Positions 53,836 through 61,817 of a DNA stretch of 64,000 nucleotides are shown here, in pieces. Positions within the stretch are counted from its first letter, which is position 1; each line of letters starts with the position of its first letter. A program made the translations under genes and the position numbers. The stretch lies in contig NZ_CP041243.1 of the NCBI RefSeq assembly GCF_006547065.1, forward strand, positions 2,123,001 to 2,187,000, given 5' to 3'. This stretch comes from Brevundimonas sp. M20 (GTDB lineage Bacteria > Pseudomonadota > Alphaproteobacteria > Caulobacterales > Caulobacteraceae). A model generated the notes under the pieces. That model was not told the origin of the DNA. It was given only the letters and a program-made list of their open reading frames with translations, and ran no database searches.

Positions 53836-54435
53836 TTGGCCGAAGATGTGAACGGAGCTGTACGGAACCCGCCCCGACGGCTCATCGTCGGAATTTCCGG
53901 CGCATCCGGAATAACTTACGGGATCCGCGCCCTCGAGGCCCTGCGGGAACTTGAGGTCGAAAGCCACCTGGTGGTCAGCCGCGCCGCCCTGCTCACTTTG
54001 TCGCAGGAGACCGATCTGTCTCCCGACGATCTGACCGGCCGCGCGGACGTGGTTCACAAGCTCAATGACGTCGGCGCCACCATCGCGTCGGGCTCCTTCC
54101 GGACCATGGGCATGCTGATCGCCCCCTGCTCCGTGCGGACGATGGGCGAGATCGCCACCGGGGTGACCTCCACCCTGTTGACCCGCGCCGCCGACGTAGC
54201 GCTGAAGGAGCGCCGTCCGCTGGTGCTGATGGTGCGCGAGACGCCCTTCCACCTCGGCCACCTGCGCACCATGACCGCCCTGGCCGAGATGGGCGCCACC
54301 ATCGCCCCGCCCCTGCCCGCCTTCTATGCGAAGCCGACCACCATCGCCGAGATGGTCGATCAGTCCGTCGGACGGGCGCTGGACGTCTTCGGCCTCGACT
54401 GGACGGCGGTGAAGCGCTGGGACGGCCTGAAATGA
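53836..54435 (+). CDS. ubiX: Flavin prenyltransferase UbiX
   Basis: A 199-residue UbiX, adding dimethylallyl to FMN to make the cofactor of UbiD-type decarboxylases in ubiquinone synthesis. Motifs: Leu-Ile-Val-Gly-Ile-Ser-Gly-Ala-Ser-Gly (FMN-binding), Gly-Ser-Phe-Arg-Thr-Met-Gly-Met-Leu-Ile-Ala-Pro-Cys-Ser and Val-Arg-Glu-Thr-Pro-Phe-His. TTG 53836 is the start codon; homology begins about residue 14. Its stop overlaps the next gene by four bases (ATGA). Confidence 0.95.
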   Translation: MAEDVNGAVRNPPRRLIVGISGASGITYGIRALEALRELEVESHLVVSRAALLTLSQETDLSPDDLTGRADVVHKLNDVGATIASGSFRTMGMLIAPCSVRTMGEIATGVTSTLLTRAADVALKERRPLVLMVRETPFHLGHLRTMTALAEMGATIAPPLPAFYAKPTTIAEMVDQSVGRALDVFGLDWTAVKRWDGLK

Positions 54436-54914
54436 GCGATACCGAAACCTTCGGCCTCTGGGACTGGTCGCTGCGGGCCTGGGCGGTCGCCGCTGTCCAT
54501 ACCGCCGCCCTCGATCTTCAGGACGCCCAGGGCCAGAACCTGCCCCTCATCCTGTGGGCCGCGTGGTGCGCCCGCACCGGCCGCGTCCCCGACGCTGATG
54601 ACATCGAGGCGGCCTGCGATACCGCCCGTGTCTGGCAGGAAACCGCCGTCGCCCCCCTTCGCGCCGTCCGTCGCGCTCTCAAGAGCCGCATGCCTGACTT
54701 CGAGGATGCCGACCGCGAAGCCATCCGCGCCCAGGTGAAGGCCATAGAGCTGGACGCCGAAAAACGCCTGCTGGCCACGCTGGAAGCCCTTGCGCCCGCG
54801 CCCGCCGGAGCCGCGAAACCGGTTCTGCCCGCCCTGATCGCCGTGGCCCGCGAGTGGTCGCCGATCACCCCGCGCCGATCGCTTGAACTCTTCGCAGAAC
54901 GCCTTCCGGCCTGA
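54432..54914 (+). CDS. TIGR02444-family protein
   Basis: A 160-residue protein of unknown function (TIGR02444). The start Leu-Trp-Asp-Trp-Ser-Leu-Arg-Ala-Trp and Leu-Asp-Leu-Gln-Asp-Ala-Gln-Gly-Gln-Asn-Leu-Pro-Leu-Ile-Leu-Trp are the family signature. Mostly helical, no membrane segment. It is coupled to ubiX by a four-base overlap, which hints at a role linked to ubiquinone or the envelope, though no evidence is direct. Confidence 0.85.
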   Translation: MSDTETFGLWDWSLRAWAVAAVHTAALDLQDAQGQNLPLILWAAWCARTGRVPDADDIEAACDTARVWQETAVAPLRAVRRALKSRMPDFEDADREAIRAQVKAIELDAEKRLLATLEALAPAPAGAAKPVLPALIAVAREWSPITPRRSLELFAERLPA

Positions 54915-54953
54915 CCGGCGGCACGTTATGATCGCCGGGTCCGGGGACTGAGT

Positions 54954-55178
54954 ATGAACGACGACGAACCTTTCCTGTCCGAGGAAGAACTGGCGCTGCA
55001 CGCCCGCCTCAAGGACCTCCAGCTCGAGCACGCCGATCTCGACGCCTCCATCGAGGCGCTCGGCCATATGCCGATTCCGGACCAGCTCATGATCGCCCGC
55101 CTGAAGCGCAAGAAGCTGACTCTCAAGGACGAGATCGTGAAGATCGAGGCCCGCATCCTGCCGGACATCATCGCCTAG
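54954..55178 (+). CDS. DUF465 (YdcH-like) protein, second copy
   Basis: A 74-residue paralogue of the protein at 53546. Motifs: Ala-Arg-Leu-Lys-Asp-Leu-Gln-Leu-Glu-His-Ala-Asp-Leu-Asp-Ala-Ser-Ile and Ile-Ala-Arg-Leu-Lys-Arg-Lys-Lys-Leu-Thr-Leu-Lys-Asp-Glu-Ile. It has a short acidic N-terminal extension. ATG 54954. It lies about 40 bases after TIGR02444 and is probably cotranscribed. Function unknown. Confidence 0.9.
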   Translation: MNDDEPFLSEEELALHARLKDLQLEHADLDASIEALGHMPIPDQLMIARLKRKKLTLKDEIVKIEARILPDIIA

Positions 55179-55188
55179 ACGAAACGGC

Positions 55189-55899
55189 TCAGCGAGCCGC
55201 CAAGTTGAAATTCCTCAACACCCGGTACTCAATGTACTCGTTGGTGGCATTGATGATTTCGATTTGAGCCCCCCGGTACCCGATGATCCGGGATTCGCTC
55301 AGATCATACTCAACATCGTTATTGAACGCGGGCCGCGCCATGTTCGCTGAAAATTCGCGGTATCCGATGTTGATTTTTGTGCCCACACGACCGCTATAAA
55401 GCAACGTTTGCTGAAACGAATTATCACTCTGGATCGGAATGCGCTCCAAAGTCGCGCTCGGAACGGGGCGGCACACTTTGAGATTCAGGACCGTCACACC
55501 GCAGATCTGTTTGGTCTCGGAATTGAATTCGATGACCTGGAACGGGTCAGCTAGCGGCGCCACCCGAACGATGCCGCTCCCGGGGACCGCGCTCTGCGTA
55601 TAAAAGCCCACGGAGCCTTCACCGCCGACCTTCACATAGTGTCCGGGAGTGAAAGTATACGCCCCCAAAGAGCCAACGCGGACCTCTTCCGGCAGGCGGA
55701 GTGCGTCTCTTTCTTCGAATCGCCCTTGTACGAGCATCTGCTCACCGACGCCCGCCCGGGATACGATATCAAGGGGAGGCCGACTAATCTCCTGAACGCT
55801 CGGCACGTAGCCATATCTCGGCGTTGCACACGCACCGACCAAGCTAAGCAGCAGGATGCCGCCGATAGAAGGCAACGTTCGATTTTTGATTGCAGACAT
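55189..55899 (-). CDS. Unrecognised lipoprotein in a less GC-rich patch
   Basis: A 236-residue lipoprotein. The signal (Ile-Gly-Gly-Ile-Leu-Leu-Leu-Ser) ends Val-Gly-Ala-Cys. The mature part is beta-rich (Val-Gly-Ser-Leu-Gly-Ala-Tyr-Thr-Phe-Thr-Pro-Gly, Gly-Phe-Tyr-Thr-Gln-Ser-Ala-Val) with two paired cysteines near residues 135-145. The patch is visibly richer in A and T than its neighbours and uses codons such as ATA and TTA-like ones, so it may be acquired DNA. It is the first of three minus-strand genes from 55189 to 56581, the others being a toxin-antitoxin pair. No known family. Confidence 0.7.
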   Translation of the reverse strand: MSAIKNRTLPSIGGILLLSLVGACATPRYGYVPSVQEISRPPLDIVSRAGVGEQMLVQGRFEERDALRLPEEVRVGSLGAYTFTPGHYVKVGGEGSVGFYTQSAVPGSGIVRVAPLADPFQVIEFNSETKQICGVTVLNLKVCRPVPSATLERIPIQSDNSFQQTLLYSGRVGTKINIGYREFSANMARPAFNNDVEYDLSESRIIGYRGAQIEIINATNEYIEYRVLRNFNLAAR

Positions 55900-55971
55900 G
55901 GACCCCTCCCGATTGCATGGGAGCAGTACAGTAAAAGAGAGCTGTCGCCAAAATGAGCGAGCCGAAACGGC

Positions 55972-56340
55972 TCAGGCCGCCTTGGCCAGCATTTCGATGA
56001 CCGCCTTCGCGTCTTCACGGATCAGGCGCAGATAGGATTCCGTTGCCTTGTCGGGCTGTGTCCGCCCCTGCTCGAGATCGCGCAGTCGCCCGAGCGTGAA
56101 CCCGAAGGCGTCCGCAAAGGCCTGCTGCGTCATCCCCGAACGCCAGCGCGCCGACCGCGCGATGGTGATCCGCTTCATCCGCGCCAGTTGCTCTTCGGTC
56201 AGCGGCGGGCAATCCGGATCGGACAGGGCGGCGGCGTACCGCTCTTCCTCGGTCATCGCCTCAAAGCGACGTCGATCTTCTTCGGTGATCCTGTAGCCCC
56301 CCGGGGGAGGCCTATAGCGCACCATATTGTCTTCGCTCAT
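55972..56340 (-). CDS. Helix-turn-helix (XRE-type) antitoxin of a BrnT system
   Basis: A 122-residue protein. The N-terminus (Tyr-Arg-Ile-Thr-Glu-Glu-Asp-Arg-Arg-Arg-Phe-Glu-Ala-Met) is acidic/helical. Residues 65-115 form an XRE helix-turn-helix (Met-Thr-Gln-Gln-Ala-Phe-Ala-Asp-Ala-Phe-Gly-Phe). It overlaps the BrnT gene by 29 bases, with the toxin first, as in BrnTA modules. Classical BrnA is ribbon-helix-helix, so this is an alternative antitoxin. It may bind the toxin operator as repressor. Start ATG 56338-56340. Confidence 0.85.
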   Translation of the reverse strand: MSEDNMVRYRPPPGGYRITEEDRRRFEAMTEEERYAAALSDPDCPPLTEEQLARMKRITIARSARWRSGMTQQAFADAFGFTLGRLRDLEQGRTQPDKATESYLRLIREDAKAVIEMLAKAA

Positions 56341-56581
56341 GACGCGAGGCTTCCCGGGCTGAGATGATGCGGATGACGTCGAGATGGCGTTCCGTAAAAA
56401 CGACCAGCAAAATTCCCAGATCCGAGTAGCCAGTCACGGTCTGCCGGTACTCGCCTTGGGCGTAGGGATCGTCTTCGAAGACCGCATTCTCGTCGAAGAA
56501 CACCTGCGTGGCGATTTCGAACGACACCCCATGCTTTCTGAGGTTCGCCGCAGCCTTGTCCGGGTCCCATTCGAACTCCAC
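56312..56581 (-). CDS. brnT: BrnT-family ribonuclease toxin
   Basis: An 89-residue BrnT toxin. Motifs are Phe-Glu-Trp-Asp-Pro-Asp-Lys-Ala-Ala-Ala-Asn-Leu-Arg-Lys-His-Gly-Val-Ser-Phe, Val-Phe-Phe-Asp-Glu-Asn and Ile-Arg-Ile-Ile-Ser-Ala-Arg-Glu-Ala-Ser-Arg. Basic and aromatic residues of the RelE-like active region are in place. It overlaps its downstream HTH antitoxin. The promoter is probably in the 56582-56620 gap, which is short. BrnT cleaves RNA and inhibits growth unless neutralised. Confidence 0.93.
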   Translation of the reverse strand: MEFEWDPDKAAANLRKHGVSFEIATQVFFDENAVFEDDPYAQGEYRQTVTGYSDLGILLVVFTERHLDVIRIISAREASRHERRQYGAL

Positions 56582-56620
56582 GCATACCTCCCGTATATAC
56601 GGAATCTCCGCAGTTGAGAA

Positions 56621-57184
56621 CTACCGGCCCTTCTTCCTGACCCACATGGCGGCGTCGGCTTCGGCCAGCCAGATTTCCGGATCGGCCTGCCCGGCCCAGG
56701 CGCGCACGCCGAACGAGCCGCCCAGTCCGGTGGCCTGCCCTTCGAATTCGAACGGCTCTGACCGCAGCGTCTCCGCCAGACGCCGCGCCTTCTCGCGCCC
56801 CTCGTCCAGCCCGGCGTTCAGCATCAGCAGGCCGAACTCATCCCCGCCCAGACGGCCCAGGGCGTCCGACTCGCGCAGATTGGCCTTCATCATCGTGGCG
56901 ACATGCACCAGCGCCGCGTCCCCCGCCGCGTGCCCCAGCCGGTCGTTGACGCCCTTGAAGCCGTCCAGATCGAGATACAGCAGCACCGCCGGGGTCTCGT
57001 GACGCTGGCAATAGGCCATGGCGCTCTTCATCGCCGCGACGAACCCGCGACGGTTCAGGGCGGGCGTCAGGACGTCGTGATCCGCCGCCGCCTCGGCCGC
57101 CTCGGCGCGCGCGCGCAGGCTTTCGAGCTCGGCGCGCAGCCGCTCGATCTCGGCATAGGGGTCGATGACGGCCGCGTCGGTCAC
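56621..57184 (-). CDS. GGDEF diguanylate cyclase
   Basis: A 187-residue cytosolic diguanylate cyclase making c-di-GMP. Residues 11-35 are a coiled coil (Ile-Glu-Arg-Leu-Arg-Ala-Glu-Leu-Glu-Ser-Leu-Arg) for dimerisation. The catalytic motif Gly-Gly-Asp-Glu-Phe is at 113-117. An inhibitory site, Arg104-x-x-Asp107, lies five residues before it, so product feedback is likely. No sensor domain is attached, so activation must come from a partner. The start is just downstream of the purE leader on the opposite strand. Confidence 0.94.
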   Translation of the reverse strand: MTDAAVIDPYAEIERLRAELESLRARAEAAEAAADHDVLTPALNRRGFVAAMKSAMAYCQRHETPAVLLYLDLDGFKGVNDRLGHAAGDAALVHVATMMKANLRESDALGRLGGDEFGLLMLNAGLDEGREKARRLAETLRSEPFEFEGQATGLGGSFGVRAWAGQADPEIWLAEADAAMWVRKKGR

Positions 57185-57363
57185 TGGGAAAGGCGCTCTA
57201 CGACCGGCGACTCAACACGTCCGGCCCGACCTGAGCCTAACGCGGTCGGTTGCGGGCGCAACGCGAGTCCTGTATCGCGCCGCTTTCCGTCGGCGCAGCC
57301 CGAAAAGTGGGCACCGGTTTTCGGACAAGCTGCGCCGAACTCGAGATGTGAAGGGTGGCTTTC

Positions 57364-57855
57364 ATGGCGACCGAGACCCCGCCGGTGGCGATCATCATGG
57401 GCAGTCGTTCGGACTGGCCGACCATGAAACACGCCGCCGACGCCCTCGACGCACTCGGCGTGGCCTGGGAAGCGAAGGTCGTCAGCGCCCACCGCACGCC
57501 CCAACGCCTCGTCGAGTTCTCGACCGGCGCCCGCGCCGCGGGCTTCAAGGTCATCATCGCCGGCGCCGGCGGCGCGGCCCACCTGCCCGGCATGGCGGCC
57601 TCCATGACCGAGTTGCCGGTTCTCGGCGTGCCGGTTCAGTCCAGGGCGCTCAAGGGCCTCGATAGCCTGCTCTCCATCGTCCAGATGCCCGGCGGCGTGC
57701 CCGTCGCCACGCTCGCCATCGGGGAGGCGGGGGCGAAGAACGCGGGCCTGCTGGCCGGTCAGATTCTGGCGCTGAACGATCCGGCGCTGATGGAGCGGCT
57801 GACCGCCTACCGCGACGCCCAGACCGCCTCCGTGCTTGAAACGGTCGAGGACTGA
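57364..57855 (+). CDS. purE: N5-carboxyaminoimidazole ribonucleotide mutase
   Basis: A 163-residue class I PurE, rearranging N5-CAIR to CAIR. The catalytic motif [11 protein letters not shown] and the His in Ser-Ala-His-Arg-Thr-Pro are present. [12 protein letters not shown] is the substrate loop. ATG 57364 is favoured over GTG 57355. It is adjacent to purK. Confidence 0.97.
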   Translation: MATETPPVAIIMGSRSDWPTMKHAADALDALGVAWEAKVVSAHRTPQRLVEFSTGARAAGFKVIIAGAGGAAHLPGMAASMTELPVLGVPVQSRALKGLDSLLSIVQMPGGVPVATLAIGEAGAKNAGLLAGQILALNDPALMERLTAYRDAQTASVLETVED

Positions 57856-58935
57856 GTGACCGGACTGCCCCTCCCCCCCGGTTCGACCCTCGGCATCCTC
57901 GGCGGCGGACAGCTGGGCCGCATGCTCAGCCAGGCCGCCTCGCGCCTTGGCTTCAATGTCGTCATCCTCGATCCCGAAGAGAACAGCCCCGCGGGCCGGG
58001 TCTCACAGAGGCAGGTCATCGCCGCCTATGACGATCCTACCGCCCTTCAGGTGCTGGGCCGCGTGGCGCAGGCCGTGACCTTCGAGTTCGAGAACGTCCC
58101 CGCCGCCTCGGTCCAGACCCTGATGGACAGCGGCGCCCGGGTCGCGCCGGGCGCCCGCGCCCTCGCCGTCGCCCAGGACCGGGTGGACGAAAAGACCTTC
58201 CTCAACAGCGTCGGCGCCACCACCGTCGATTTCGCCGCCGTGGACAGCGTCGATGATCTGGTCGCCGGTCTGGAGCGCCTCGGCGTCCCCGCCCTGCTGA
58301 AGACCCGCCGCGAGGGCTATGACGGAAAGGGCCAGGTCTGGGTCCGCGCCCTCTCCGAGGCCGCCGACGCCTGGAACGCCATCGACGGCAAGCCCGCCAT
58401 CCTCGAGGCGAAAGCCGCCTTCACCCGCGAACTGTCGGTCATCGCCGCGCGCGGCCGTGAGGGTCAGCTCGCCGTCTATCCGCTGGGCGAGAACATTCAC
58501 GAGGGCGGTGTCCTGCGCACCACCCTCGCACCGGCCGAGGTCGATACGAAGACCGACGCCCGCGCCCGCGAGATCGCCGCCGCCATCCTGAACGGCCTCG
58601 ACTATGTCGGCGTGCTGGGGGTCGAGCTGTTCGACCTCGGCAAGGGCGTCCTGCTGGTCAACGAGATCGCGCCGCGCGTCCACAACACCGGCCACTGGAC
58701 CCAGGACGGCTGCGTCTGCGACCAGTTCGAACAGCACATCCGCGCCGTCGCCGGCTGGCCTCTGGGCCCCACCGAGCCGCACGCCCGCGTCGAGATGACC
58801 AATCTGCTGGGCGACGAAGTCGATCAGTGGCAGGCGCTCGCCGCCGAACCCGACGCCCGCCTGCATCTCTACGGCAAGGCGGAAGCCCGCCCGGGCCGGA
58901 AAATGGCGCATGTGAACCGGGTGTCGGGGCTGTAG
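57856..58935 (+). CDS. purK: N5-carboxyaminoimidazole ribonucleotide synthase
   Basis: A 359-residue ATP-grasp enzyme joining AIR and bicarbonate. Motifs: [13 protein letters not shown], Phe-Glu-Phe-Glu-Asn-Val-Pro, [12 protein letters not shown] and [13 protein letters not shown]. GTG 57856 starts directly after the purE stop, so the two are coupled. They act in sequence in purine synthesis. Confidence 0.97.
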   Translation: MTGLPLPPGSTLGILGGGQLGRMLSQAASRLGFNVVILDPEENSPAGRVSQRQVIAAYDDPTALQVLGRVAQAVTFEFENVPAASVQTLMDSGARVAPGARALAVAQDRVDEKTFLNSVGATTVDFAAVDSVDDLVAGLERLGVPALLKTRREGYDGKGQVWVRALSEAADAWNAIDGKPAILEAKAAFTRELSVIAARGREGQLAVYPLGENIHEGGVLRTTLAPAEVDTKTDARAREIAAAILNGLDYVGVLGVELFDLGKGVLLVNEIAPRVHNTGHWTQDGCVCDQFEQHIRAVAGWPLGPTEPHARVEMTNLLGDEVDQWQALAAEPDARLHLYGKAEARPGRKMAHVNRVSGL

Positions 58936-58941
58936 CCCGCC

Positions 58942-58962
58942 CCCTCTCCCGATGGGAGAGGG
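58942..58962. terminator. Perfect short palindrome between convergent purK and COQ9 genes
   Basis: CCCTCTCCC and GGGAGAGGG surround GAT. It may terminate both convergent transcripts and has the look of a decayed palindromic repeat unit. Confidence 0.55.
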
Positions 58963-58970
58963 TAAGGCGC

Positions 58971-59624
58971 CTACCCCTTCGCCCCGTACCTGACCCGGCT
59001 CAGCGCCTCGGTCAGCTTGCGCAGCGGCGCGTCGAAATCCTTGCCGGCCTTCCATTTCTCGAAGGTCATGACGTTCTCGATGCGGGCGGCCACGAAGGCG
59101 TCGGCGCGCGCCTTGCCGTCGAACAGACGCATGGTCAGCGCCGGGATCAGGATGCCCGACACGATGGTGCGCTTGGAATAGTGGTTCCAGTCCGTGGCCG
59201 TGTCCCCGGACCACTGCCAGATCTGATCGGCGCCTTCCCATGCCAGCTTCAGCCCCAGATCGGCGTTGACCGGCAGGGCCAGGAAGGCCGCGCACTTCTT
59301 CGCCGCCTCCAGATCGGCTGCCGCAGCTTCCAGCCGTTCCGACACCGCGCGGGCGATTCGCTCGCGAATCTTCAGCGACGCAGGCTCCACCGCCGACAGG
59401 GCCTCCAGCGCCCGGTCGTCATGGCGGCGCGAGAACAGGGCGGCCAGATCGCGCGCGCCGTTGGGCAGCAGCAGTTCCTCATCCCCGAGCGACAGGCCAT
59501 TGTCCTCGCAGGCCGCCCGCACCAGCCGCGCGTTCCAGCCCAAGACGGGCGCTCGGGCGATGGCCGCGTCCAGCACGGCCTGCTCCATGCGGTCGGCCCA
59601 ATCCGGTTCTGGCGTCTGTGTCAT
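58971..59624 (-). CDS. COQ9-family protein
   Basis: A 217-residue COQ9-like protein, a lipid-binding factor for ubiquinone hydroxylation. The core includes [12 protein letters not shown], [12 protein letters not shown], [13 protein letters not shown] and [10 protein letters not shown]. It shares the window with ubiX. ATG 59622-59624. Located divergently from rpsU. Confidence 0.93.
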   Translation of the reverse strand: MTQTPEPDWADRMEQAVLDAAIARAPVLGWNARLVRAACEDNGLSLGDEELLLPNGARDLAALFSRRHDDRALEALSAVEPASLKIRERIARAVSERLEAAAADLEAAKKCAAFLALPVNADLGLKLAWEGADQIWQWSGDTATDWNHYSKRTIVSGILIPALTMRLFDGKARADAFVAARIENVMTFEKWKAGKDFDAPLRKLTEALSRVRYGAKG

Positions 59625-59813
59625 GAACGCAGCATAGGCCTGTCGCGCGGGCGTTTCGAGCCTTCACAATGTGCCGCGACGATCTGGACAGACCGGGTGG
59701 GCTCGTGTATCTGCCCGCCTTCCCTCGCGAGCCCCTCGGTTCGGGAGCAAGAATTTTATTTGTCTGCCCGTCTCCCTCACAGGACGCGGCGGGCGGCCAA
59801 AGGAGAGTTTCAC

Positions 59814-60050
59814 CTGGTTCAGATTTTCGTCCGCGACAACAACGTCGATCAGGCCCTCAAGGCCCTGAAGAAGAAGATGCAGCGCGAAGGCAGCTTCCGC
59901 GAAATGAAGCGTCACGTGCATTACGAAAAGCCGTCGGAAAAGCGCGCTCGCCAGAAGGCTGAAGCCGTCCGTCGCGCCCGCAAGCTGGCCCGCAAGCGCG
60001 CCCAGCGCGAAGGCCTGCTGCCGGCTCCGAAGCCCCGCGCTCCCCGGTAA
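59814..60050 (+). CDS. rpsU: Ribosomal protein bS21, CTG start
   Basis: A 78-residue small-subunit protein. Homology begins at [13 protein letters not shown]. The codon before that Val is CTG (59814-59816), placed eight bases after AAAGGAGA, the only reasonable initiator; no ATG, GTG or TTG is near in frame. The C-terminus is Arg/Lys-rich ([10 protein letters not shown]). A strong terminator follows. A rare start may limit or tune synthesis. Confidence 0.93.
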   Translation: MVQIFVRDNNVDQALKALKKKMQREGSFREMKRHVHYEKPSEKRARQKAEAVRRARKLARKRAQREGLLPAPKPRAPR

Positions 60051-60075
60051 CACCGGGCCGCAAGGCTGAAAGATC

Positions 60076-60112
60076 AAAGGGCCGCTCCGGATCACCGGGG
60101 CGGCCCTTTTTC
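60076..60112 (+). terminator. Terminator after rpsU
   Basis: AGGGCCGCTCCGG and CCGGGGCGGCCCT pair around ATCA and are followed by TTTTTCAT. Long, near-perfect stem. Confidence 0.9.
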
Positions 60113-60185
60113 ATGCGCTGTTTCGTCTTGTTGCGTCCCCGCCCCTGACCGCCTCAACCTTGGGACGCAAACAAGGAATTGGACG

Positions 60186-60311
60186 ATGCAGGATCGCATG
60201 CTGAAGGCGCTGTTCGTGATCGGCGGGCTTGTCGTGGTCGTATCGGCCGTCGGCATCCTGACCGCGCCCCTGCTGGTGAAGCTGCTGACCGGTTCCTTCC
60301 AGGGGGTCTGA
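60186..60311 (+). CDS. 41-residue single-helix membrane peptide
   Basis: ATG 60186 to TGA 60309-60311 encodes 41 residues: a short charged start (Met-Gln-Asp-Arg-Met-Leu-Lys), a hydrophobic helix (Phe-Val-Ile-Gly-Gly-Leu-Val-Val-Val-Val) of about 20 residues, then Leu-Val-Lys-Leu-Leu-Thr-Gly. AAGGA lies about 10 bases upstream, and terminators lie on both sides (60076 and 60359), so it has its own transcript. No family recognised. Confidence 0.6.
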   Translation: MQDRMLKALFVIGGLVVVVSAVGILTAPLLVKLLTGSFQGV

Positions 60312-60358
60312 GCCGCCGGCGCACCCAAGCAGGGACACCAGCCACAGACCGAAAAATC

Positions 60359-60388
60359 AAAGGGCCGCCCCGATGGAGCGGCCCTTTT
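60359..60388 (+). terminator. Terminator after the small membrane peptide
   Basis: AAGGGCCGC pairs with GCGGCCCTT around CCCGATGGA, followed by TTTC. It shares the stem sequence of the rpsU terminator. Confidence 0.8.
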
Positions 60389-60422
60389 CAATTGCGCTTC
60401 TCTACGGAGAGGGAAGCGGCCC

Positions 60423-61817
60423 TCAGTTGCCTCCCCCTCGGACCGCGCCGACGAAGCTCTTCCAGCTCAGCTTCACATCCGACAGGGCGCCGGCGCGGAA
60501 GGCCCGGCCCGAGACCCACACCATCAGCAGGGCGAAGGCGAACATCCCGGCCAGTGCGCCGATCAGTTCGACCAGCGGCACGTCCGAATGCAGCCGCGCC
60601 ATCATCAGGAAGGGCGTGAAGAAGGGCACCCATGACAGGTACTGGATCAGCGGCGCATCCGGAGAACGCAGGGTCATGGTCATGATCATGATCGGCACGA
60701 CCAGCACCATCATGATCGGGCCCATCAGGGTCTGGGCGTCACGCGGCGTCTCGCAGAAGGCGCCGATGGCCGCGAACAGCACCGCGTACATCAGATAGCC
60801 GCCGACCATGAAGGCGATGAACCAGGCCAGCATTCCACCCTGCCACAGGACGTCGCCCGCCATGACCGCATACTGGGGCTGGAAGGCGATCAGAACCCCC
60901 GCGCCCAGCCCGCCCCAGGCCAGCATCATGGTCAGGGTCAGCATCGCCACGCCCAGCACCTTGCCCGCCAGGATCTCCGTCGCGGACGCCGAGGACAGCA
61001 GGACCTCAAGGATCTTGTTCGACTTCTCCTCCATCACGCTGTTCAGCAGGATCGAGGCCCCGGTGATGATCAGCGACCACAGCAGGAAGCCCCCGGCCAG
61101 ACCCATCAGCATCGGCAGACGGTCGCGGAACGACACCTCGCCGTCTCCGGCGGAGCGGGGCGAGAAGGCCTTCACGTCCGGGCGGAACTGCTCGGCGGCT
61201 TCAACGACGCCGGCGTCGATGCCCGCGCCCTCGAACACCGTCTTGCGGTTGGCCGAGCGCAGGGCGTCGCGGACGAAGTCCTCGACCGTGTCGTCGGTGG
61301 CGCGGGCGCTCCATACCCGGGCGGCGGGCTTGCCCTGCGCGTCCCGGGTCAGGAAGACCACGGCGTCCAGCCGTTCGTCCTTCGGCGTCTCGTCCGACAG
61401 GTGACGACGCACAGCCGCATCCTGCGTCTGACCCGGCGCGGCCGAGGCGATATCGGCCGGGGTGTCGACGATCTTCAGCGGCGGACGCGACAGGGCGGCC
61501 ATCGCGCCCTGGGTCGCCGCCGGATTGCTGACCCCGCCGCTGGCGGCGGTCGCCTTCTTCACCGCTTCGTCGGCGCGTTCGCGCTGACGGTCCGCGTCCC
61601 GACGCAGGGCGTCCTGGATCGAGGCCGCCAGACCGGCGGCCTGCGGGCCTTCCTCGACGATGACGACCTCGCGCACCGGCTCGGACGATCGGATCAGGGC
61701 GGGCACCGCGCCGCCCAGCACGGCGAACGCCGGGAAGGCCAGCAGCGACACCCAGAAGCCCACCGTCATGGCGTAGGCGGCGTATTCGCGCCGCGCGATC
61801 AGGAACATGCGGTTCAT
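60423..61817 (-). CDS. ABC-2-type exporter permease
   Basis: A 464-residue permease. Helix 1 is near residues 20-45, followed by a large extracytoplasmic domain (50-245) with an Ala/Lys-rich helix and beta strands, then five or six helices (255-460). This is the NatB/YhaP-like layout. It overlaps the ATPase gene by four bases. Start ATG 61815-61817. The substrate is not readable; sodium-extrusion or drug roles are known for relatives. Confidence 0.9.
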   Translation of the reverse strand: MNRMFLIARREYAAYAMTVGFWVSLLAFPAFAVLGGAVPALIRSSEPVREVVIVEEGPQAAGLAASIQDALRRDADRQRERADEAVKKATAASGGVSNPAATQGAMAALSRPPLKIVDTPADIASAAPGQTQDAAVRRHLSDETPKDERLDAVVFLTRDAQGKPAARVWSARATDDTVEDFVRDALRSANRKTVFEGAGIDAGVVEAAEQFRPDVKAFSPRSAGDGEVSFRDRLPMLMGLAGGFLLWSLIITGASILLNSVMEEKSNKILEVLLSSASATEILAGKVLGVAMLTLTMMLAWGGLGAGVLIAFQPQYAVMAGDVLWQGGMLAWFIAFMVGGYLMYAVLFAAIGAFCETPRDAQTLMGPIMMVLVVPIMIMTMTLRSPDAPLIQYLSWVPFFTPFLMMARLHSDVPLVELIGALAGMFAFALLMVWVSGRAFRAGALSDVKLSWKSFVGAVRGGGN

